Counted from the first letter of the stretch, positions 21,885 to 33,350 are shown. The stretch is DNA of 64,000 bases from Candidatus Heimdallarchaeota archaeon (GCA_019058275.1 JAHLVW010000103.1:62001-126000); one strand, 5' to 3'. The notes: generated by a model from the sequence alone, not told the origin. Translations and numbers: made by a program.

Positions 21885-22913
21885 TCATTTTCTTTTTCTT
21901 ACAATATAACTGATGATTATACATAAGGCTAGACTAGAAAAAAGTAAAGGAATACTAATTGCTAAATTGCTACTATTACCAAAAATAAAGCTGAAAAGAT
22001 TTAGATGCTCAGCGATATTTCCAAGAATGTCCTCTACAATTATGATAATACTATAATTTCCATCAGGGATTTGATGAATTGATCCTCTAAATGTATTATC
22101 TTCTAGGTTCTCAGTTAATTCAAATTTAAATGCTGATTCATATTGTGATAATTTTGAATTGTATTTATCTAGCTCGATTTTTACTGCTGCTACACCAAAA
22201 TAATCAGATGCATTAACAATTATGTATAGAGAATTATTGGAACCCGATTGGACTACTTCAATGTTATAACTATGCAAAATGGGTGGGTCTGTTTCAAATA
22301 ATCCTAAAGCTTTTACAATTCCTTGCTGGGCAATAGTATAAACAAAAACAACATCACATGTGACAAAAGGATCATCAATAACAATTTCATCTGGAATGAA
22401 ATTAGCACCAGCTTGCATAATTTCAGTCCTTACACCAATATTACCACTGATATTCCTACCGGATATTATATCAGCAAAAGCAAATACAACAGGTCCAGCA
22501 CAAATTGCTGCCATGATTAGACCACTGTTATAAGCTTCAACTACCAATTCTAATGCATCAGGATTATCTATTACATTCCCAACACCTACACCTCCAGGTG
22601 TATATAGGAATTCATACCTAGAGACATTATTAATATTATTAATTAAAATATCAACTTCTATCATAGGACCTCCACCTGAAATAACAGTATAATTGGGTCC
22701 TACAACAGTTATTTTACATCCAAGATCTTCTAATATTTCCTTAGGAATTTGAAACTCTCGATAATCTGAATAATCAGCAACTAAGAATATCCCTTGAACA
22801 TTATCAAGAGGTTTAGATACAGTAGCTGATTTGGTATGATAAGTAAAAGAAATGATTAATTGGAGAAATAAGAATAACACGATAAGAGTTACTTTTAATT
22901 CCTTTTTTACCAA
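21885..22913 (-). CDS. Membrane-anchored DJ-1/PfpI-family protein
   Basis: FLYTPGGVGVGNVIDNPDALELV...IMAAICAGPVVFAFADIISGRNISG; C-terminal TM. Confidence 0.8.
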   Translation of the reverse strand: MVKKELKVTLIVLFLFLQLIISFTYHTKSATVSKPLDNVQGIFLVADYSDYREFQIPKEILEDLGCKITVVGPNYTVISGGGPMIEVDILINNINNVSRYEFLYTPGGVGVGNVIDNPDALELVVEAYNSGLIMAAICAGPVVFAFADIISGRNISGNIGVRTEIMQAGANFIPDEIVIDDPFVTCDVVFVYTIAQQGIVKALGLFETDPPILHSYNIEVVQSGSNNSLYIIVNASDYFGVAAVKIELDKYNSKLSQYESAFKFELTENLEDNTFRGSIHQIPDGNYSIIIIVEDILGNIAEHLNLFSFIFGNSSNLAISIPLLFSSLALCIIISYIVRKRK

Positions 22914-23021
22914 TCAAATCCCCTTGTAATGTTTCTATATACTGGGGAATTAAAAAGAAATTCATAAGTCCAGAATTTTTCCTAAACTAAAAGAAGGAAA
23001 AGGAATAAGGGATTTTAATCC

Positions 23022-24344
23022 CTAGTTCATTTCTTTACAAACTTTAGCAAAGATAGCTAACCCTTTGTCGACGTGTTCTTCATCTAAACAGAGAGGAGGT
23101 CTAAATCGAATTGATTTTTCGCCAGAAGATAAAATCAGTATTTTATTGTTAAAAAGCTCTTTTCTCATTTTATCTCTGAATTCTGTTGATGGTAAATCAA
23201 AAGCGCACATCAAACCTCTACCTCGAGCATTAGTCATTATTTCCTTTGAATCTTCACAAGTATCAGTTAGTGCTTTCTTAAGATATTCGCCACCCTTATG
23301 AGCATTATCGACTAGCTTGTCCTCTTTGATGATTTCCAAGTATTTAGTAGAACGAACCATATCAACAAGATTGCCACCCCAAGTAGAGTTTATTCTGCTT
23401 GATTCATGAAAGACATTGTCTTTGACTTCATCAACACGTTTGTTAACCATAATACCACAAACTTGTGCTTTCTTACCAAAAGCAACAATGTCTGGTTTAA
23501 CAAAATGTTCATAGGCCCACATTTTACCTGTGAGACCAATACCGGTTTGTACTTCATCAAAAATTAGCATGATGTCATTTTGGTCGCATATTTTTCTTAA
23601 TGCTCTGAAGAATTCAGGTCGGAAATGATTATCCCCACCCTCACCTTGAATTGGTTCAATTATTAGTGAAGCAATATCTTGTGGATTTTTAGCTATTGCG
23701 TTATCAATCTTATGTAGTGAATTCTCTTCTAGTTCCTTTACCTCCTCCAAGTGTTTTTCCAGAGGAAAAGTTATCATTGGGGCAGGAATTCTTGGCCATT
23801 TAAATTTTGGGAAGTAAGCTATTTTTCGAGGGTCAAAAGTATTAGTTAAAGACAGTGTATAACCTGTTCGCCCATGAAATGCTTTTTGGAAATGAATTAC
23901 CTGTTGACCTAACATATCCTTGTGGTTTAATTCATAGTTCTTTCTTACTTTCCAATCAAAAGCAGTTTTCAAAGCGTTTTCTACAGCAAGCGCTCCTCCT
24001 GAAATTAGAAACAAATATTGAAAGTCACCCTTCATACTTATTTTGCTAAAAGTGTCAACAAATTCAGCCATGCTCTCAGTATAACTATCAGAGCTTGTTG
24101 GTTTATTAACAGCAGCTTTTGCTAGTATATCCATAAATTCTTTGGTACGAACTTTAGGATGATTGCAACCTAGAGGTGCAGAAGCAAAGAAGGTATAAAA
24201 GTCAAGATATTTGTCACCTATTAATTTGTCATGAACGTAAAAAGGAGTGCTCTTTTCCAGATCAAATATTATCTCATAGCCATCAATTAGCATATGTTTC
24301 CGTAGAATATCTAATGCAGGTTCCATGGTTATCGACCTTAGCAA
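23022..24344 (-). CDS. lat: L-lysine 6-aminotransferase-like class III PLP aminotransferase
   Basis: FASAPLGCNHP, FQKAFHGRTGYTLSLTNT, LIIEPIQGEGGDNHF, LIFDEVQTGIGLTG, FGKKAQVCG, STWGGNLVDMVR. Confidence 0.85.
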   Translation of the reverse strand: MLRSITMEPALDILRKHMLIDGYEIIFDLEKSTPFYVHDKLIGDKYLDFYTFFASAPLGCNHPKVRTKEFMDILAKAAVNKPTSSDSYTESMAEFVDTFSKISMKGDFQYLFLISGGALAVENALKTAFDWKVRKNYELNHKDMLGQQVIHFQKAFHGRTGYTLSLTNTFDPRKIAYFPKFKWPRIPAPMITFPLEKHLEEVKELEENSLHKIDNAIAKNPQDIASLIIEPIQGEGGDNHFRPEFFRALRKICDQNDIMLIFDEVQTGIGLTGKMWAYEHFVKPDIVAFGKKAQVCGIMVNKRVDEVKDNVFHESSRINSTWGGNLVDMVRSTKYLEIIKEDKLVDNAHKGGEYLKKALTDTCEDSKEIMTNARGRGLMCAFDLPSTEFRDKMRKELFNNKILILSSGEKSIRFRPPLCLDEEHVDKGLAIFAKVCKEMN

Positions 24345-25077
24345 TTGGATTTTACCAGTTGTTTATAATTTATATTATAGCTATTCGATAGCTATTTATT
24401 ACTTGTTGATTCATAAACATCGAGGGAAGTTATTCATATCAGTTGCTGAAGAGGAAACCAGATGGTTTCAATCATGGACTTGGAAAACTGCTGGTTGGGC
24501 ATTTATATGCTTTCTGATTTTATCTTGTATAACTAGTCTGTTTTCGTTTTTGATTGATGTACTTTTATTTGAGAATAAATTCGGTTATGGATATGCTTAC
24601 TTTGCTATGATATTCTATACAATAACCCTCTAATTCTTCTATACAAAATTCAAAGCTAACTGGTTTGGATTGTTTGGTTTTGGATTATCGGTGATCATTG
24701 GTATACCTATAGAATTGTGGCTCGAATATTATCGAAATCCTGTCCTAAAAGGAGCTTGGGCTGCGGTTGCTTGGGGAGGAATATATATTCTCTATGGACT
24801 GGTAGCAGATCTCTCTATTCTACTAGTAAAAATAATCAAAAAAGAACTAGTAGCAGTTCTTCTATCAGCGCTTGTCTTTTCAGCGTTGTTTCTTATGATT
24901 AATATTATACCACTAAAACTATTTTACATTGAAAGCACACCAGTTGAAGGAGCAAAGGACTATCTACTAGACGGATACTTCCTAATACCGTTAGCTATTA
25001 TTGAAGGAGTAATTGGTGCATACGTTGGTTATTATCTAGCAAAGGATATTAAATCAAAAAAGAAAATTGAATACTAA
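24325..25077 (+). pseudogene. Polytopic membrane protein interrupted by in-frame TAA at 24631-24633
   Basis: Same frame continues: ...MIFYTITL*FFYTKFKANWFGLFGFGLSVIIGIPIELW. Confidence 0.6.
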
Positions 25078-25176
25078 TTATTAAAAAATAGCGAAATCCT
25101 TCATTTTTTCCTTACTTTCCAAATAGAATAAACTATTTACTTAAACAATAACTATAAATTAGAGAATAAAAAATAA

Positions 25177-25548
25177 GTGCTTAAGATGAGTGAAATAACG
25201 GAAATACCAGAATTGAAGAAGGCAATATTCGATAAATGGGCAGATGAGTTACTTTCACAATATAATATCTCTGAAGATGAAACTTTAGAAAACATAACTC
25301 AATATGTTGCTGAATACTTTAACAAGTTGTTTAAGAATTATCAGATATCATTTACAGATTTACATCCAGATGGTATTTTTCCATTTGCAATAAATCGACT
25401 TGACAAGAAACCAACCTATGCTGATGAAGAGTTTTATGATGAATTATTCAAAGTAGAGAATCATTTGCGTTGGACCTACACAAGTGTCCTAACAAAGCTT
25501 TATCGAGAGAGAGAATGTCCTTTTGATACTGTTGAATGCCCATACTAG
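25177..25548 (+). CDS. Hypothetical protein
   Basis: 123 aa ORF with TATA-like upstream region. Confidence 0.55.
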   Translation: MLKMSEITEIPELKKAIFDKWADELLSQYNISEDETLENITQYVAEYFNKLFKNYQISFTDLHPDGIFPFAINRLDKKPTYADEEFYDELFKVENHLRWTYTSVLTKLYRERECPFDTVECPY

Positions 25549-25586
25549 TTTCGCTTAAAGTTTTGCCAATGAATTTCAATGATTTA

Positions 25587-26033
25587 CTACCATAATCCAA
25601 TGCTCAGAAATCTCTTCAATATCAACAATACAATCCACAACACAATGGCTATAATTCCCAGAGCTAAACCAGCTATTGCCATGTTTCTCTTTGGTTCTTT
25701 ACCTATTCCTATTCCACCACAAACAATTGAAACAATAGCGCAAATAAGTGCAAGCCAGTTACTAAATGGTAATAATGCTGCTAAAATTACTGCTCCAATC
25801 CCACACCCAATCGCAACATATGCAAATACACTGGTATCACTAGGTTTTACAGGAGTCACAACTACTTGTGGTGTATCTGTATAAGAAAAATCAGTTGGTT
25901 GCTGAACAGCTGCTACTGGCGTAGGTTCTGGTGTCTCTTCCATACTAGCTCCACAATTATTGCAAAAAATATCTCCCTCTTTGATTGACGATCCACAAAA
26001 AGGGCAATACTGTTCTGAGGACATAATGCACAC
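25587..26033 (-). CDS. Zinc-ribbon plus TM (DUF4190-like) protein
   Basis: YCPFCGSSIKEGDIFCNNCGASM then glycine-rich TM segments. Confidence 0.7.
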   Translation of the reverse strand: MCIMSSEQYCPFCGSSIKEGDIFCNNCGASMEETPEPTPVAAVQQPTDFSYTDTPQVVVTPVKPSDTSVFAYVAIGCGIGAVILAALLPFSNWLALICAIVSIVCGGIGIGKEPKRNMAIAGLALGIIAIVLWIVLLILKRFLSIGLW

Positions 26034-26040
26034 CTTTTGA

Positions 26041-26197
26041 TATATTAAATTACTGTTTTGTAGTAATTTTTTAAAATTTAGTATACTAGTTTGTACTATT
26101 TAGAATATTTGTTATTAAAGGTTCTTTTTTGAAAATTTACCGTTTTTTTCCTCAAAATTTATTTATGTTCAAGTTGAAAAGGGTTTGATATTCATAA
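26041..26197. repeat. ~150-bp direct intergenic repeat, copy A
   Basis: cctcaaaatttatttatgttcaagttgaaaagggtttgatattcat matches 27220-27252 ccccaaaatttatttattctcaagttgaaaagggtatgatattcat; similarity extends upstream (tactatttagaa...). Confidence 0.75.
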
Positions 26198-27100
26198 ATC
26201 AAATATTTTTGCTGCATTTCCTCCAAGAATTTTGTTTTTTTCCTCTTCATTAAATTCAGGTAACCTCCTTAATTTAAGTGGTGACGGTAATTCCATTTCT
26301 TTTATCCCTTTTACCCATCGCTCTAGCGATAATATTGGAGAAAATAAAGGCCAATCTGTACCAAATAAAATTTTATCTATTCCACATGTCATCTTTGCCT
26401 TAACCAGCGTTTGGAAAAAATCAAATGGTGCAAATTTAAAAATTGATTCCCATGCTGAAATATCAATATACACATTAGGATTTTTTCCTGCTACTGTTAT
26501 AGCCTCGTTTGTCCAGGGTTCACCCATATGTGCCATTATAATTTTGATTTTGGGAAAATCTACAGCAACAGTATCTACGTATGCAGGTCTACAATGTTTA
26601 AGATATGTCTTTTGTGGACCAGAACCAGTATGGCATAAAATTACAGCTCCAAGCTCTTCTACGCGCTCGTAAAAGGGATAAAATTTGGGATCATCAGGAT
26701 AAAATCCCATTAAAGGCCAAAGCTTGACTCCTGCGAATCCGAGTTCTCCTATACTCCTCTCAAGCTCTTGAATGGCTTCTTTTCCTCTTCTTGGATCAAT
26801 ACCAGCAAGACCAATTAATCTATCGGGAAAATCCTTTACATACCCCGCAACCTTATCATTATATTCCTTGTAACTCATATGTCCTCGGAAAAGATACTCA
26901 TAATCTAAAGCAAGTATTACTGCTTTGTCTATTCCCGCTTCATCCATTTCTTTTATTAATCTATCCGGAGTCGCATTCAAAATTAGACTCAAATCAAAAT
27001 TAAATTTCTCTGCTGTTGCAATAAGGATACCTCGAAGCTCATCAGATATGGTTTCCTCATCCCAAACATGACAATGCGTATCAATTATCATTTTCCTCAT
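26192..27100 (-). CDS. Amidohydrolase 2 family protein
   Basis: IDTHCHVWDEE ... GVKLWPLMGFYPDDP ... IIMAHMGEPW ... ILFGTDWPLF ... ILGGNAAKIF. Confidence 0.88.
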   Translation of the reverse strand: MRKMIIDTHCHVWDEETISDELRGILIATAEKFNFDLSLILNATPDRLIKEMDEAGIDKAVILALDYEYLFRGHMSYKEYNDKVAGYVKDFPDRLIGLAGIDPRRGKEAIQELERSIGELGFAGVKLWPLMGFYPDDPKFYPFYERVEELGAVILCHTGSGPQKTYLKHCRPAYVDTVAVDFPKIKIIMAHMGEPWTNEAITVAGKNPNVYIDISAWESIFKFAPFDFFQTLVKAKMTCGIDKILFGTDWPLFSPILSLERWVKGIKEMELPSPLKLRRLPEFNEEEKNKILGGNAAKIFDL

Positions 27101-27109
27101 CCTTTAATA

Positions 27110-27255
27110 TCAAAAATTACTGATTTAAAGTAATTTTTCTGTAAATATATATTACAGCTAATACTATTTAGAACATTTGCAAAAATGACTATTTTTTCTT
27201 CCTTTTCCCCAAAATTTATTTATTCTCAAGTTGAAAAGGGTATGATATTCATTAA
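27110..27255. repeat. ~150-bp direct intergenic repeat, copy B
   Basis: See copy A at 26041-26197; the two copies bracket the amidohydrolase gene. Confidence 0.75.
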
Positions 27256-27272
27256 AAGGAAAGGTATGACAT

Positions 27273-27515
27273 ATGAGACCTCCAGTCTGCGGTATATGCG
27301 ATCATGATTTAGAAGAAAAAGAAGGCGGAGTCATCTATTTTAAAAAACGTTTTTCAGATAAAGTATGGGACAGGACAATGAAGAGAATACATGGAACCGG
27401 TAACCCTCCGAATGCAGAATGGTTCTGTAACAAGCATTACACTAGAGCTAAAGAGCTACAAGAACTAACGATCGATAAAGCAATGGCACTTATGAGAGAG
27501 GAAGAACAAAAATAA
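27273..27515 (+). CDS. Small putative zinc-binding hypothetical protein
   Basis: RPPVCGICDHDLEEKEGG...WFCNKHY. Confidence 0.6.
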   Translation: MRPPVCGICDHDLEEKEGGVIYFKKRFSDKVWDRTMKRIHGTGNPPNAEWFCNKHYTRAKELQELTIDKAMALMREEEQK

Positions 27516-27528
27516 TTTGCTCAAAATC

Positions 27529-29946
27529 TTATTTTTTCTCTTTAATTTTTTTCGTTTCTTTAGGAGTAACTTTTGGACTGATTCTTAATACCAAACAATC
27601 ATTCTTCTTTATCTTAAATCTCAATCCTGATTCTTTCAATTCTTCGAGAGTGGATGTTTCTTTGAAAATTTCAGATTTATTGTAAGAATAAAGCATTTCA
27701 ACTTTTAGTGGTTGATTTTTAGGTAGATGAGTTTTTGCTGGGATTAATATCTTGAAGGTTCCCTCTTTTTTCTTCCCTCTGTTTAGAAGGAAAATAATTA
27801 AGGATTTTTTCTCTTTATTAAATCGTCCAACAATTTCTATCTCTTCATCAACATCAAATGTCTTTTGAACACCATGTTTAGCTATAAGATTGTCAATAAA
27901 TTCTTTATTTTGGTTTTTGATAAACTTAGGATCGTAATAGAAAGCATCAATAACATACCTAGCACCTAAAGGTGTTCCAAAAACAGTGTTTGTTCCTTTG
28001 CCCAAAGTATACCTATATCCTATTGTTTTGTTTCTTAGTTTAAGAACAGATTCAATATCCTCATCCTGCTGCCACATAAACTCTCGAGCAAGATAATCAA
28101 CATGTAATTTATTGCCATTTTCAGTACTGGCAAAAGGTCCCCAAGGACGCCATGATCGAAGTATATTTTGACGTTCTGATTTTTCAAGATGGAATAAAGC
28201 ATATTCATTATATTTGCGAAGTCTTCCTATCTGTAATCGGAAATTCAAATAGGAACTAATTAACTTGAGCAAATTAGCACTTTTTCCGAAAGTCTTCTGT
28301 TTAGTAACAACTGCTGGATAAAGTTTCTGAGTATTCATAGGAAAACCATGTTCATTCATAACTGGAAAGTTTGGTCCGGTTACTAGATTACCTCCTCCTT
28401 TTACATAATCCAGGAGTTTAGTGTAATCAGATTTGATGATTGCTCCTCGATTGTGGAAGAAAACCATTTTACTTTTGCGCATCTCTTTTAGAGCAATCTT
28501 CTCAAGAGAAAATGGTTTTGGATTATAACCATTAGCTAATAACATTCCAAGAATACCGTATTCTGCCTGCATGTTGATAATCTTAATTGGACGAATAATT
28601 TTCCCTGTAGAATCAAAATCGCCTGGAATGATGCGGTGATTCATTGCATATGTTGCAAAAGCAATTTCATCATAGATTTCTTCTGATTTCGTTAATTCCT
28701 CTCCCATTTTCTCAATAAATTCATATACCTTTTGAACAGCTGAAAATCGTTTTACTTTCTCTCCTTTGTGGTTTATCATTCCCTTGAAATAGTATTTGTT
28801 ACCTTCTATATCAGTACCATCTCGAGTAATATATAAGCTCATACCTTTTGCACCATGAGCAATAGAGCCCATCATTGATTGAATTGTAGAGATATTGGAT
28901 ACTTTTACTCGAGGATCAAACCAACCACAGCTTATCTCTGACGCAAAGAGTGCTTGGTATTCAGATTGGAGATACCCTTTGAATATTGTGGGAGTAATTG
29001 AATTACCAAAAGGAATATCTAGAGTTGCTCCAGTTCTAGCGGTTTTTAAAGCAACACTATAGCCATAGATTTCTGCTATTGGAGCTTTTTTGACTGGATT
29101 TGAAGGATTGAAATAGTTGCTTTGTTCATTAATAGCAAATAGTAAAGGAATATCAAGTTCCATGACCATTTCTCTCAATTGCTCAAGAAAAGTAACAACC
29201 CAGTCCTCAAAGAATGATTGCCAGATCATAGACTTGGCTACATTTAATCCATCTTTAGGAGGACTAACATCTTCAAAACAAAGATAACTTTCAACACAGT
29301 ATACACTTAATGTTTGAGGATCACCAAATTCCTCCTCAAGCCATTGGTGGAAATATTTGACAGTATACTCATTAAAGTCAATCTGACCAACATTGAAATT
29401 ATACATCAAACCTGTTTCATTATCAAGTTGGAAGACTACAATGGGATCCTCAAAGTAAGAACCAAGCTCTTCCTTTATTTTTGAAAACCATTTCCAAACT
29501 AATTCAATGTATTTAGGATGATTTAAACTAACATTAAAATGATTAGGACTTTTATCAAGAGTTCCATCAGCTTTTTTAACAACAACTTCTGGGTAGAGTT
29601 CTCCAATCCAAAGAGGAATGCCAAAACCTTGATACTCTGAATAAATAAATGGACCAGGACGGAATATAACAGGTAGTTTTAGTTTCTTACAAATATTGAG
29701 AAATTTCTTTATATTATTGCGAGGGTGTGCTTTGCCATCAAAATCAAAATAATCTTCATAAATTTCATGAAAAATCCAAGGAACATAGGTGGATATGGTG
29801 TTTATTCTTCCTTCCTTCTTTAATAACCGAAGATCCTTTTCCCAATGCTCAGGGTCTACTCTGAAGTAATGGTATTCACCTGCACGAACAAACACTTCCT
29901 TACCATCAAGTTGGAATCTACCATCAAACGAAGTTAGTTGAAACAC
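27529..29946 (-). CDS. GH35-like beta-galactosidase / glycoside hydrolase
   Basis: FVRAGEYHYFRVDPEHWEKDLRLLKKEGRINTISTYVPWIFHE...LPVIFRPGPFIYSEY...VFQLDNETG. Confidence 0.88.
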   Translation of the reverse strand: MFQLTSFDGRFQLDGKEVFVRAGEYHYFRVDPEHWEKDLRLLKKEGRINTISTYVPWIFHEIYEDYFDFDGKAHPRNNIKKFLNICKKLKLPVIFRPGPFIYSEYQGFGIPLWIGELYPEVVVKKADGTLDKSPNHFNVSLNHPKYIELVWKWFSKIKEELGSYFEDPIVVFQLDNETGLMYNFNVGQIDFNEYTVKYFHQWLEEEFGDPQTLSVYCVESYLCFEDVSPPKDGLNVAKSMIWQSFFEDWVVTFLEQLREMVMELDIPLLFAINEQSNYFNPSNPVKKAPIAEIYGYSVALKTARTGATLDIPFGNSITPTIFKGYLQSEYQALFASEISCGWFDPRVKVSNISTIQSMMGSIAHGAKGMSLYITRDGTDIEGNKYYFKGMINHKGEKVKRFSAVQKVYEFIEKMGEELTKSEEIYDEIAFATYAMNHRIIPGDFDSTGKIIRPIKIINMQAEYGILGMLLANGYNPKPFSLEKIALKEMRKSKMVFFHNRGAIIKSDYTKLLDYVKGGGNLVTGPNFPVMNEHGFPMNTQKLYPAVVTKQKTFGKSANLLKLISSYLNFRLQIGRLRKYNEYALFHLEKSERQNILRSWRPWGPFASTENGNKLHVDYLAREFMWQQDEDIESVLKLRNKTIGYRYTLGKGTNTVFGTPLGARYVIDAFYYDPKFIKNQNKEFIDNLIAKHGVQKTFDVDEEIEIVGRFNKEKKSLIIFLLNRGKKKEGTFKILIPAKTHLPKNQPLKVEMLYSYNKSEIFKETSTLEELKESGLRFKIKKNDCLVLRISPKVTPKETKKIKEKK

Positions 29947-30118
29947 TTACATAGATACCTCCGAATTTTTCACGAAAGACTCATTATTTATATATAAAAT
30001 GCTTTAATTATCAAATTAAAAGTATTATCATTAAAAAGATTCTATAATTGAAAAGAAAAAACTTTTTGATTAAATTTTTTATTATTCTATAATTCAAATA
30101 GAAGGTTAGACTCATACC

Positions 30119-31979
30119 ATCAGTTTCACAGGTACTATCTTAAGAATTGATTTGTCTCAAGAGAAGATAACTCGAGAGCACCCAGAGAAGAATTTCTATC
30201 GTAGATATCTCGGTGGAGAAGGATTTGTTGCTTACTATTTACTAAAAGAATTACTAGCAAATACCGATCCTTTGAGTCAAGAGAATCTCTTAATTTTCGC
30301 TGCTGGACCAATAACCGGAACAACAGTATCTGGAAGTAGTTGTAGTAGTGTTGGAGCAAAATCCCCCCCTAACAAATGGGTTTGGTGAATCAGAAGTAGG
30401 GGGTTTTTGGGGCGTAGAACTAAAGAAAGCAGGCTATGATGATATAGTAATTACAGGGAAAGCAAAGAAACCAATTTACCTATGGATTCATAACGAACAA
30501 GTAGAAATTCGAGATGCCAACAAATTATGGGGAAAAGAAACAGGTGAAGTCCAACAACTACTGAAAAAAGAGTTGAATGATAAACAAGTAAGAATGGCTC
30601 TAATAGGTCAAGCTGGAGAGAATCTTGTAAGATATGCTTGTATTATGCATGATCTGAGAAATGCTGCAGGGAGAACAGGCATGGGTGCAGTAATGGGTTC
30701 AAAGAATCTGAAAGCAGTTGTTGTTCGTGGAACCAAACGACCTGAAGTTGCGGATAATAAGAAAATCAATGAATTTAGAAAAATCATGAATGATGTTTAC
30801 CTAAAGAATCTCGAACATTTTTCACTTCTGGGAACTGGTGGAGATAGAATGGAATCCTTCATCTGGACTGGTAATCTGCCAATCCATAATTTCAGAGATG
30901 GTGAATTTCCAACTAGAAACAATATTGATCCTCGAACGATGAGGAAAACAATTGGATTGAAAACGGAAGGATGTTATGCTTGTCCTATTCACTGTAAAAA
31001 AGTTGTTGAATTCAAAGAACCGTGGGAAGTAAGCTCAAATTATGGAGGTCCAGAATACGAAGCATTAGGTGCTCTAGGGTCAAACTGTGGAGTTGATGAT
31101 CTAAAAGCAGTTTGCAAAGCAAATGAATTATGTAATGGATATTCAATGGATGTAATTTCTGTAGGAGTAACAATAGGTTTTGCCATGTAGTGTTATGAAA
31201 AGGGACTTCTCACAAACGAAGAAACCGATGGGTTAGAGTTAACCTTTGGAAATGGAAAAGCCTTAGTTGAAATAGTTGAGAAAATAGCTAAAAGGGAAGG
31301 CTTGGGTGATTTGCTAGCTGAAGGAGTAAAGCGAGCAGCAGAAAAAATAGGTAAAGGTGCAGAAGAGCTTGCAGTTAATGTTAAAGGTCTAGAAGTTTCT
31401 ATGCATGATCCAAGATTAAAGAAAGCTTTAGGATTAGGTTATGCAGTTTCACCTACAGGAGCAGATCACATGCACAATCTTAATGATCAATATTTAACAA
31501 ACGAAACTGCTATAGAGAGATTTGCTCCTCTAGCTATTTATGAAACAATACCCCTTGAAGACATGGGAGCAAAGAAGCTTCGAGCTCTAATTTACCAAAC
31601 AAATTGGCGAGTAGTTTACAATTACCTGTTGATGTGTATGTTTCAACCATGGAATTATCGAGAAATAACGGATATTACTCGAGCAGTAACGGGATGGAAC
31701 ACATCCTTGTGGGAATTAGTGAAAGTAGGAGAACGAGTAACAAATATGGCTCGAGCATTCAATATTAGAGAAGAATTCACAAAGAAAGATGATTGGTTAC
31801 ATCCAAGATTTTTCCATCCAAAAACCTCCGGTGAGTTATCAGAAACTTCAGTAAATCCTAAGCAATTCGAAATTGCTCGAGATATTTATTATAAAATGAT
31901 GGGCTGGGATGAAAATGGCATCCCAACTAAAACAATACTTGAAGAATTAGATATTAATTGGGTTATAGAGCTATTATAA
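30119..31979 (+). pseudogene. Aldehyde:ferredoxin oxidoreductase (tungsten AOR family), frameshift at C7 run (~30362) and in-frame TAG at 31188-31190
   Basis: TGTILRIDLSQEKI...RRYLGGEGFVAYYLLKEL; KAGYDDIVITGKAKKPIYLWI; GRTGMGAVMGSKNLKAVVVRG; GCYACPIHCKK; reading resumes after TAG as CYEKGLLTNEETDGLELTFGN. Confidence 0.9.
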
Positions 31980-31982
31980 AAA

Positions 31983-33350
31983 ATGGTGATTGTTGTGAAA
32001 AGCAACCGTTTGAGAATTTCATTGATAAATCTACTACTAATCAGTTTGATAATTGGTTTGTTAGTAAACGATCACAATGGCATATCAACATCACCAATCA
32101 AAACGACATGTAATGATTATAGTATTATTTTAATGATTGGTGATGGTATGGGTTTCAATCATGTTAAGTTGGCAAGGTACATAGAAGTTGGTAAAGATCA
32201 AAGATTAACAATGGAGAATCTTCAGCTTAATTTCTCAGTTATGACTCACAATGTTCAGCAACTTGTTACAGATTCTGCTGCAGCAGCAACTGCAATGGCA
32301 ACAGGATACAAAACAATTAATGGAAAAATAGCTATATTGCCAAATGGCATTAGTCTTCCAACCATATTGGAATTAGCACAAGAAATGGATAAAGCAACAG
32401 GTCTTGTGACCACTACATCAATTCTTCATGCAACTCCAGCAAGTTTTATGACTCATGTAGACAGCAGGAATGACTACAACGAAATAACCAGACAAATAGT
32501 AGAAGAAGTAGAAGTTGATATTTTACTAGGAGGGGGAAAAAAGTATTTTTCATCCGTACACCTAGAAACAATGGAAAACAAGGGTTACTCAATTGTTGAA
32601 AATAAATCTGCTTTATTAGCACATACCTCTAGAAAACTTCTGGGTTTATTTGCAGATTCTCATATGGATTATGAAATCACTAGAAATTATGAATTAACTC
32701 CATCTTTAGCTGATATGACACAAAAAGCAATTAAAATTTTAGATCAAAACCCTAATGGTTTCTTCTTAATGGTTGAAGGCGGGAGAATAGATCATGGGAG
32801 TCATGATAACGAGAAAGATTTAGCAGCTTTAGAAGCAATTGAATTTGAATTAGCTGTAAGAAAAGCAGTAAGTTATGTAAAAAAACACTCAAACACAATC
32901 CTAATTATAACTGCTGATCACGAGACAGGTGGACTAACAATTGTTAGTGATAATCTTAATGAAACAATACCTCAGAGTAGTTTTACTGAAGAACAAAATC
33001 GAACAATAAGAATCAATCGAGTGAATCAAATTGAAGTAGCTTGGAGTACTGGTGGTCATACAAATCAAACTGTTCCCTTCTTTGCCCTTGGCGAACCCTT
33101 TGAAAACTTAACAAGTAATTTACTAATAGATAATACTGACATTTTTACGATTATGCATGATTATTATCTCGAGAAGGAAATAGTAATTATAGGTAGAACA
33201 TTGGTGGTAGTATCTCCAATTAAAGCAAGTACTATAATCATCTCAATTTCAATTGTAACATCATGCATAATTTGGATAAGAACTAAAAGAAAAACTAAAC
33301 AACAGGCTTGTATTTTTTCTCAGCAGCAACGCCACAATGAGTCTCTTTGA
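31983..33350 (+). CDS. Alkaline phosphatase (secreted)
   Basis: IILMIGDGMGFNHV; TDSAAAATAMATGYKT; VEGGRIDHGSHDN; ITADHETGGLTI; STGGHTNQTVP. Confidence 0.92.
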   Translation: MVIVVKSNRLRISLINLLLISLIIGLLVNDHNGISTSPIKTTCNDYSIILMIGDGMGFNHVKLARYIEVGKDQRLTMENLQLNFSVMTHNVQQLVTDSAAAATAMATGYKTINGKIAILPNGISLPTILELAQEMDKATGLVTTTSILHATPASFMTHVDSRNDYNEITRQIVEEVEVDILLGGGKKYFSSVHLETMENKGYSIVENKSALLAHTSRKLLGLFADSHMDYEITRNYELTPSLADMTQKAIKILDQNPNGFFLMVEGGRIDHGSHDNEKDLAALEAIEFELAVRKAVSYVKKHSNTILIITADHETGGLTIVSDNLNETIPQSSFTEEQNRTIRINRVNQIEVAWSTGGHTNQTVPFFALGEPFENLTSNLLIDNTDIFTIMHDYYLEKEIVIIGRTLVVVSPIKASTIIISISIVTSCIIWIRTKRKTKQQACIFSQQQRHNESL

